Shown: positions 12,606 to 64,000 of the stretch, piece by piece
Layout: each line of letters begins with the position of its first letter
Position numbering within the stretch: position 1 is the stretch's first letter
Assembly (NCBI RefSeq): GCF_040954835.1
Contig: NC_090699.1
Coordinates: 17,663,817-17,727,816, forward strand
Direction: 5' to 3'
DNA length: 64,000 bases
DNA from: Lepisosteus oculatus
Taxonomy: Eukaryota > Chordata > Actinopteri > Semionotiformes > Lepisosteidae
The notes under the pieces: generated by a model
Database searches by the model: none
Told to the model about the DNA's origin: nothing
The model's input: the letters and a program-made list of their open reading frames with translations, nothing else
Position numbers and translations under genes: made by a program

Positions 12606-15480
12606 CTATACAAATGTACAGGTAATTAAAAAAGTGACAATTTATTGTATTTGAAAACTGCAACAAATGCCTCCCATAGTTCCTTGTGAAGTCCAGTGTT
12701 GTCGAAACTGGGACAAGGCTCCTTTTTACAAAGAAGCTGCTGGATTTAAGACACTGCACAAACCCTCTTCCTGCACAATGAGTGAGCATCAGGTGAGTAA
12801 ATGTCAAGAGTCGGTGAAGAAATCACACACTTGCCACTGCTATGGGAAGAGCAAAAGTTAATTTAACTGGTCTGCTGGCACCGGCATCGTATTTCACACT
12901 TGTGGTAGAACGTGTCCTGCTGTTAGACTGCAGGACCACAGCCGTCCTGGGGTCGTCTGTGTCCGCTGGGCAAGCGCCTGTACCTTCTGCTGCCGAAAAG
13001 CAGCTGATTCTCAGGACTAACAGCCAGTGGCACTTTCCTGCCTCCTCTCCGACATCTATCTCCCCCCCAAAAAACAGCAGAAAACGCTCCGCAAGACGTT
13101 TTTTAAAAGGCGGATTCTCACCGCAGGGAGAATGAAATGCTTTAACTGTGCCGGTACGAGCTACAGATACAGAGAGAGGGAAAGGCACCAGCTATGGATG
13201 AAGACATTTACATTTACATCTTACATTTACAACACAGACAATGAACGTAACCCTGTGGGTATTCCCACCTGACTTTAACAACAGCAAGACTCTCAGCCAA
13301 AGATGTCTATGTTGTCCCTGAGTTTACTGAGCCACTTGGATTTCTCTCAGCTTTATTCTAGAGCGACCGCCTCAATCCTTTCGTCTTCTTCTTTCTTCCT
13401 TATAAGGCAGTGGGCTGAAGTCTCTAACTCTCCTGAGGATGCTGTACAAATTCCTCTCTTCGTTCTGTAGGCCGTTGCTTTTCATCCTTCTAACGCTGAT
13501 ATTTCGCATAGCTCACATGCAGGAGAATGCCAAATATTTACAACACTGAGCATCTGAGCACAGGTTTCCACACAGAAATACAGCCCAGGTGTTCTTTGTA
13601 GCAAATAACTTTATGCTGCTTCTTTAACCGTGGGCCGTGCTCATCACAGCTGAATTCAATCTCCAGTTAATATGTTTTTATATCAAACATTCCCCAGGTC
13701 AGCGTGAAGAGAAATTACATTTTTTTCAATGCTTTGATGAAAAAGCTAAATACTCTTGCAGAAGTAATGATAGATATTCATGGGAATCAGTGACCTTTGT
13801 CTTCTCTAGCAGTCCATCTCCATCCTTTCACTGTTCATTTAAAAGTCTTCTTTAACACCAGGGAACAGGTTGGGTCTTTTTAACAGAGATGTCTGACGTG
13901 AGATCCCCTTTACTGTGTAGAGCAACAGGGTGGGAAGGGCAAAAAAGCAAGAAAATATCACAGTATTGGAAATGTATTATTTAAGGGCCCGCTTTTCCTT
14001 ATGAGGGTAAGGACTTTCAGCTAAGAATATGTCTTATACCACGTGGATTTTCATGAGAAAACAACCCAGCTGCCGACGTTTAATCAAGCAGAAAATCTGA
14101 CTGATAAATGACAAACGTGAAAATCTGAGTGTAGAACAGAGTTTCCTGTTTTATGTCAACCGCAAAAACCGCCCACTTTTTACTCTTTTTAGAGCGCTCT
14201 CTAAAATAAATTGCTGCAAGTCTAAGTGACGCTCCCCTCGGCAAACTTAAAAAAAGTCACATTGCTGCAGGAAAAAAAAAAGTATAATATACACTTGAAA
14301 TGGCTATCACCACTGCATGGTGGTGCACCTGACTTTCACCTGAATTTACCTCAGGTAAAAAAGTTGCACTTTTTAATGTAAACTCGCTTAGTGCCCTAAA
14401 AAAGCAGTCTCGGCGTTTTAAAGTTTGAATTCGACTCGATCAATCTGCTGATGTTTATCCCCCTCTGCAATGCGCAGGAACCGTTTGAGAAGAGACCGGC
14501 GGCAGAGAATAAGCATTGTACATTAGAAAATGCATTAGTATCCAGTTACACTGAGCTCCCGGAAGCTGTTTCCCTGAATGGACAGATTCTCGAAGCACAA
14601 GTAAACAAATGATTAAAATGTATCCGTATCACCCTTTCCTGCCCCCAGTCAGCCTGGGGACACCGTGTGTTCCACTCGAATGGTGAAAACAGTCCTTCTA
14701 AACCCATGTAACTCAGTAAGACGGGTGGGGCGCCTTCTCGGGGCTGCACCGGCATGACTTACAAATAAAGACAACTGGCGCGATTCTGTGGGCGGCGTGG
14801 CGAAATCCCACTTCTGTACAACACGCTCAGAATGAAGGTTTGAGACTGGAAGGGTGGTGAAGTCCATCTTCCTCTCTCTGGCCCGTGTCCGTGTGAGAGT
14901 ACATGTGCTAAACGAGTCTAACGGGTTATTTTGGAACCGGGTGTCAAAAGTCGTGACAGATATGTGAACTGCTGGCCTATGGTGTAACAGATGGGAGTCA
15001 AATAACGTGTTTGTTTTTTTTCTTTAGTTCGGAACTGGTGTTACAAAAATAAAACACTGTATATTGGGATTTCTCCGAGTCCGTGGTTTATGGGTACAGC
15101 TCATGAGAAATAAACAGCCTCACTTCTCTGTCTGCATTTTATATTTCTACGGGTGTTACTTGCATTTTTAGAAGGTTTCAGTTTCCGAGGACATCTAAAA
15201 ATGACCTTGCATATTGTACCCCTCACATTCATAGCATAAAGTTTATAGAAATGTCAAGACTCTTGGACGGAGTTGAAACGGTGCACAAAATTACTGTAAC
15301 TACATTCATAGTGCAAGGCCGCAATGTAGTTTTATCCGACCTGTACGGATAATTACAGGTCTCCCTACAGAGGGTTGCGGATTGGCTTTTACGACTTTGC
15401 TGCTGTCTGACATGATGCCTGGCTATAATTCATTCCTTCCTGCTTTCAGGAATCCATTCCTCACTGCCCAGCTCAGATCC
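12606..15480. other. vcl 5' flank, no gene recognised
   Basis: This holds several short open frames without homology, T- and A-rich stretches, and no identifiable repeat. It may include distal vcl regulatory DNA but nothing specific can be supported. Confidence 0.3.
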
Positions 15481-15488
15481 AACATTCT

Positions 15489-15498
15489 CCTTTTTAGG
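15489..15498 (+). promoter_or_regulatory. CArG box (putative SRF site) of vcl
   Basis: The ten bases CCTTTTTAGG are a perfect match to the SRF consensus CC(A/T)6GG. They lie 409 bp upstream of the vinculin start codon, just before the CpG island. Vinculin is an established SRF/MRTF target in mammals. About four such matches are expected by chance in 64 kb (another is at 52382-52391 in intron 16), so position and biology, not the match alone, argue for function. Confidence 0.55.
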
Positions 15499-15511
15499 GC
15501 ATGAGAATGCA

Positions 15512-15519
15512 TGACGTAA
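15512..15519 (+). promoter_or_regulatory. CRE-like TGACGTAA
   Basis: An eight-base CREB/ATF-like site (TGACGTAA, one change from the palindromic CRE) lies 14 bp downstream of the CArG box. Function is inferred from motif and position only. Confidence 0.3.
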
Positions 15520-15593
15520 TTTGGGAATGATCTCTGCTTCGTCTCTAGCAAACACGGGAGGGGTCGGGGGCATTTGAGTGGCACAGCAGCCGA

Positions 15594-15637
15594 CCAATTG
15601 GAAGCGCACTCTCCCGCTGACGCCGCGCCCCTATTGG
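15594..15637. promoter_or_regulatory. Paired CCAAT motifs of the vcl promoter
   Basis: A forward CCAAT (15594-15598) and an inverted ATTGG (15633-15637) lie 39 bp apart inside GC-rich sequence with GC-box-like 'gaggggcgagg' just downstream. This suits an NF-Y/Sp-type, TATA-less promoter. No TATA box is seen at the expected distance. The transcription start is probably in about 15660-15730. Confidence 0.5.
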
Positions 15638-15888
15638 CTGGAGGGGCGAGGAGGAGGAGTGACCGGCGGCGCCGTGGAGTAGGTTGCTCGCTGGGAGCCG
15701 CAGCGTAGAGTCTCACAGTTGCTGGTTGGAGGGGGAGTGAGACGGGGAGTTTTCTCTTTAAAGTGAAATTGTCCTGGAGAGGAAAAAAAAAACCCGTTTG
15801 GAATTTCTTCGTAGGAAATAGAAGCAAGCGAAATTTTAGCGTTTTGAGCTATCGCTAGCGGCTTTTCTTTTCCCGACTTGTTGGATAG

Positions 15889-60271
<44,383 letters not shown>

Positions 60272-62155
60272 GGGCAGCTCGGCTCCCCGAAACACTACCC
60301 AGCCAGACCTGCAGGGTGTAACAGAGGGGTTGGAGCCGCGGGCCAGAACCATCAGGCGTCACCTTGGGTAGAAGGAATGTTTGCAGGACAAGAACTTAAC
60401 CTTAACCTTTGCTCGGATGTTTTGTATAAAAAGTTTCTTTTGAATATTAACTCCACACCGTTTTTTTTTTGCAGATGTATGTTCATTGTATAACACGATT
60501 TTATTTAGAAGACCAACAAGACAGTATAAGCTTAATTAACAGTTGAGAGACAAAAATACTCTAATTCTAAGGAAACACGATAAATATGTAATTGAAATCA
60601 TTTGGGTGTCCCCAGTGTATTAATACTACTGCTCAGATGAAGCTAGCCTGGATTGACAGAACGATTATGGTCACGGTTGATATTGCGTGGAGAAAAGCTG
60701 GATTTAAAAAAACCTGACTTTTTTACTTTAGTCAGCACAAAAAAGTGTCCATGTGGGTTATGTTTTTTCCTAAATGATATCTCTTAGTAACTTTCAGTAT
60801 CCAAACGTATTAGAATTCAAACTGCGGCAGATCTCACCGTTTGGCTATAATCACACTATAAAAGATGTTTCGTGTTCTGGCTGCTTCACACTAAATGAAT
60901 GGAATGTTTCCTGTTTCAGAAATACTTTGATCTATTTATACTGTAAAAGGAGGCCAAGAATTGTGAATGATTTGGCAATTTCTTTATTAACATGATGCCT
61001 TCTATAGCCAAGTCATAAATTATACCAAAGATGTCTTTTTTTTCTGAATGGATTGTTCGATGTTTCATTGTTTTGTTTATTTTAGCAATATCTCTCACAC
61101 ACGGTGTCTGAAAACACTAACTTCACTCAGCACTGCATACTACCAACCACGGCCCATTTTTTTCTAGCAATGTAAAAACCTGTTATCTGCCCATGACTGT
61201 CGAATAACAGCGCCAACACCAACGACACACTTTCTTGAACATTGTAAAGACAGTTCTGGAAAATGGTCTTTCGGATTAGAGCCTTTGTATAAACTGAACA
61301 TTTTTGTAAGGTCTGTCTGTGAGAAATCATGAAAACAAAAGCTGTTGCTGTGAAATGATCTAGACTAGTCACTTTTGAAGCGAAAACACCAAATGGTACA
61401 AAGCCTAGTGGAATGGGTTGTGGGAAAATCCTTTTCTCAGCTGAAAATCTCCATTACAGTTCTTGACTGTAATTTGGCCGCTGGCCGAGGGCAGATAGCA
61501 GTGCCGATTAACTGGCTGGGCAGAAGCTACGCTCTTTGCGTCCTGTGTATTTGTCTGCCAAGGTTGCTGGAATTCCCCAGGGGAACATGGCTTTCTAGCT
61601 GTGCTTCAGGGGGGGTCCTTTGGAGTGGCCAGCACTGACCTTCTGCCTCAGACCTATTTTAATCTCCGGCCGGTTCTGCGGTCCCACGGGGGGGCCTGTG
61701 TGTTTTCATTTTTGTGTGCACCGCTGGGCACCTGCGGCGAACAGCCCTGCGCACTTTCTCCGCGCGGCAGCCTTCCTTGCCACCTGCGGGGCGGTGCTGC
61801 CAGCGCCCGCTGTCGTGTTCTTACAGGGGGCGCGGGTTCGAGTCGGTCGGAGGGGGATGCTTTTCCTTCTTTCCGCTGACACTCGACACCGGGGGGCCCA
61901 GCTGTAGCTCTCACAAGTCCTGATTTAACGCCAGGCAGCAGGGCGCTGTTACAGCAGGTGATATTTTTAACACGCAAGACAGGCCTGTGGAGCGAGCGGA
62001 ATGACATTTTAGATAGCCTTTTTTTCTAACTGTGTGAATGAAAACTTACTGCATTTTGAATGTAAATATAAAACTTTTGCAGTCTTGTTTTACAGTATCC
62101 TCTGAAGCCATCTGATCTATGTGCCTTTTGAATAAAAGTTTGATAGTTTATCATT
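60272..62155 (+). other. vcl: vcl 3'UTR (predicted)
   Basis: About 1.9 kb from the stop codon to just past the AATAAA at 62131. The length is similar to the mammalian VCL 3'UTR. It is AT-rich except for a CpG-rich block at about 61590-61935. No open frame of note. The end point is predicted, not observed. Confidence 0.65.
62131..62136 (+). terminator. vcl: Polyadenylation signal AATAAA of vcl
   Basis: Canonical AATAAA followed by T/GT-rich sequence ('aagtttgatagttta', then 'ttttaatgcttgttttt'). A second AATAAA lies at 62310-62315 and may be an alternative site. Confidence 0.6.
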
Positions 62156-62689
62156 TTAATGCTTGTTTTTTTTATTTAATACATTTCAATCGATTGTATG
62201 TCCAGTTTTTACATGCATTTGTTTTAGGTAAGATTGGAAATCCCACAGATTGTGTGCTATTTCCTGCGGTGACTTTTGACAATCAAGTGCAGCTGTCATG
62301 GGCCTGGGTAATAAAACATTTTATACCCTTATTGGTATGCCCAGTTTGAGCCTTGTCCTGCTTTGCACCTCTACTTCCTGCAATTATGGAGCTGACAGGG
62401 GTTGTGGGTGAAGTTCAGACAGCCAGTATTGCTGTTTTTTGTATTGTAAAAATAGTGGTTACATAGCTTCCCTTTGCTGCAAAACCTGTGCATGGTGGAT
62501 CAATGAGATCAACCATGATCCCAAGAAATGTGATTAGAGCAGGACAGACAGGATCACTAAGCTGAATCTGGAATCTGCTCCTTCTGAACAGATACCCTCT
62601 GGTGGCCACATCTGGAATCTATTCCCTTGTACTTCTGCTCCACAGTGTAGTTCTTTTGAACAGATACAATTGCTTGTGCTTTTCTAGAA

Positions 62690-63045
62690 CTCCACTCAAA
62701 ATGCTTCATGGGTAATGGGGACTCCCCTCCACCACCACCAATGTGTAGGCCCACCTGAATGATGCAATGGCAGACACAGTGCTCTAGTACAATCACCACA
62801 CACCAGCTATCAGTGGGGAGGAGAACCGAGTGATGAAGCCAGTTCAGAGATGGGGATTATTAGGAGGCCATGATGGGTAAAGAGGAAATTGGCCAGAACA
62901 CCAGGGTTACACCCCTAATCTTTTCAAGCAAGACCCTGGGATTTTTAATGACCACAGAGTCAGGACCTCCGTTTAATGTCTCATAGAAGGGACTGCCTTT
63001 TTTACAATATATGCTGGGGCATTAGGACCTACACAGACCAAAGCT
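62690..63045 (-). mobile_element. 5S-headed SINE, head missing, downstream of vcl
   Basis: The reverse complement carries the family body and tail: 'gcattttgagtggagt', 'cactgatagctggtgtgtgg', 'gggtgtaaccctggtgttct' and 'ggtcctgactctgtggtcat'. The 5S-like head is absent. Confidence 0.75.
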
Positions 63046-64000
63046 CAATCAATGCACCCTGTACAGAAGGCCTCGGTCTACCATCAACTCCCACAGCTGT
63101 TGAAGATCAAAAAGTACTTGCAAGGATATGCAACATGAGCTTTGAAAAATAAATAACAGCCACACAATGCATCTTAAAGTTTATAAATGCTTTATAAACA
63201 TAAATAGGAATGACAGCTCTTCTCTTGCAACAAATGTACCCACTTGATTGACACCATCCATTAATCCCCAACAAACAACAACAAAAAAGGATCTTAGTTT
63301 ATAAAATCTCCAGAAAGCTTCCTTTCTTCCCCATTTCACCCTGACCATAATTGTACAAAACTTATAACTTTGTAAATGTTTTCATAATTGTACAAGAAAA
63401 ATAAAATGAAAACAATTTTAGGTTAATGATGCAACCCCACCCCAGCTTGGGTCCACAGTTTTGTATAGTGCTTCTATGCGGCTGTATCCAAGTACCACAA
63501 GCAGAGAACAGGGTTTGCCTCGTCTTAAAGAATGGTTTCCGAAAACTCTGTAAAAAGTGCAGGTCTGCACCAGACCCTCTGCTGCATGACTACAGTAAGG
63601 CCATAACATGGTAATGTTTAATCGGATTTTAAATTAAGGGCATTGCTTAAAATAAAGTTATAGCCTACTCAAAAGAGTGACCTCTAGAAAGAAGGGGGTC
63701 CAGACTATGAGCTCAGTTCACTCCTCACACAAGCAGTCATGTCTGTGCTGCAGACAGGAACATGCATATTCATGCTGCTGCTCATCTTCGGCATGGTTAC
63801 TGGATTTTCTTCCTACACTGTCAGAACACCTTGGAGTTTCAGATAATGATAAATTGTGAATGTAGTTTACCCTAACTTGGCATAGTTTTTGGTCCACATT
63901 TTCCCTTAAAAAATAAAATATACTTTTTAAATAATCCATAAGAAAAAAAAAAGACTATTGATCGGATTTACATAGATGACAAAGGTCAACTTTTTAAAAT
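63046..64000. other. AT-rich DNA downstream of vcl, unassigned
   Basis: No coding exon found. In tetrapods AP3M1 lies convergently downstream of VCL, so this could reach into its 3'UTR on the minus strand. No minus-strand AATAAA was found here, though, and no AP3M1 coding sequence is visible. Several + strand AATAAA hexamers occur (for example near 63398 and 63652). Confidence 0.2.

Noticed and set aside
63046..64000. AP3M1 3'UTR on the minus strand, expected from tetrapod gene order
   Set aside because: No AP3M1 coding sequence and no minus-strand AATAAA can be seen, so synteny alone is not enough to call it.

Overview
This is a 64 kb piece of a vertebrate nuclear genome, almost certainly from a ray-finned fish. 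It is dominated by one intact gene, vinculin (vcl), on the + strand. All 22 coding exons can be joined by GT-AG introns without a frame break. They give a 1066-residue vinculin, or a 1138-residue metavinculin when the 72-codon alternative exon 19 is included. The fish assignment rests on the repeats: 5S-rRNA-headed SINEs, tRNA-type SINEs, a repeat with a GGAT tail, Tc1-like and CR1-like relics. A single-copy lineage such as gar or bowfin is possible, but the sequence alone cannot decide this.

Layout. 1-15.4 kb is upstream DNA with no convincing gene. It holds CR1-like LINE relics, SINE copies, a Tc1-like transposase relic and a small isolated CpG cluster near 6 kb. 15.45-16.1 kb is the vcl promoter and CpG island, with a perfect CArG (SRF) box, two CCAAT motifs, a 5'UTR without upstream ATGs, and exon 1. 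Intron 1 is 17.2 kb. Exons 2-6 lie at 33.3-40.0 kb, exons 7-18 at 45.1-53.2 kb, the metavinculin exon at 56.8-57.05 kb, and exons 20-22 at 58.9-60.3 kb. A 3'UTR of about 1.9 kb ends near an AATAAA at 62,131. The last 1.8 kb is a minus-strand 5S-type SINE followed by AT-rich DNA that could not be assigned.

Function. Vinculin is the cytoplasmic adaptor that links talin (focal adhesions) and alpha-catenin (adherens junctions) to F-actin. The head (D1-D4), the proline-rich linker and the actin/PIP2-binding tail are all present. Residues numbered as in human vinculin line up exactly (A50, Y100, Y822, I997, V1001, Y1065). Exon 19 adds the metavinculin insert, known in mammals from smooth and cardiac muscle.

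Most notable observations. (1) Intron 6 holds a strong acceptor followed 3 nt later by a strong donor, so it could be a 3-nt microexon or a recursive splice site. (2) Exon 19 has a branch-point-like ACTAAC about 60 nt upstream of its acceptor with no AG between, and its (TCC)n acceptor tract is open in the exon's own frame as polyproline. (3) The metavinculin insert is hyperacidic. (4) Two direct repeats of 209 bp, about 96% identical, flank exon 2. (5) Introns 10 and 20 carry minisatellites. No novel gene system, CRISPR array or prokaryote-type operon is present.
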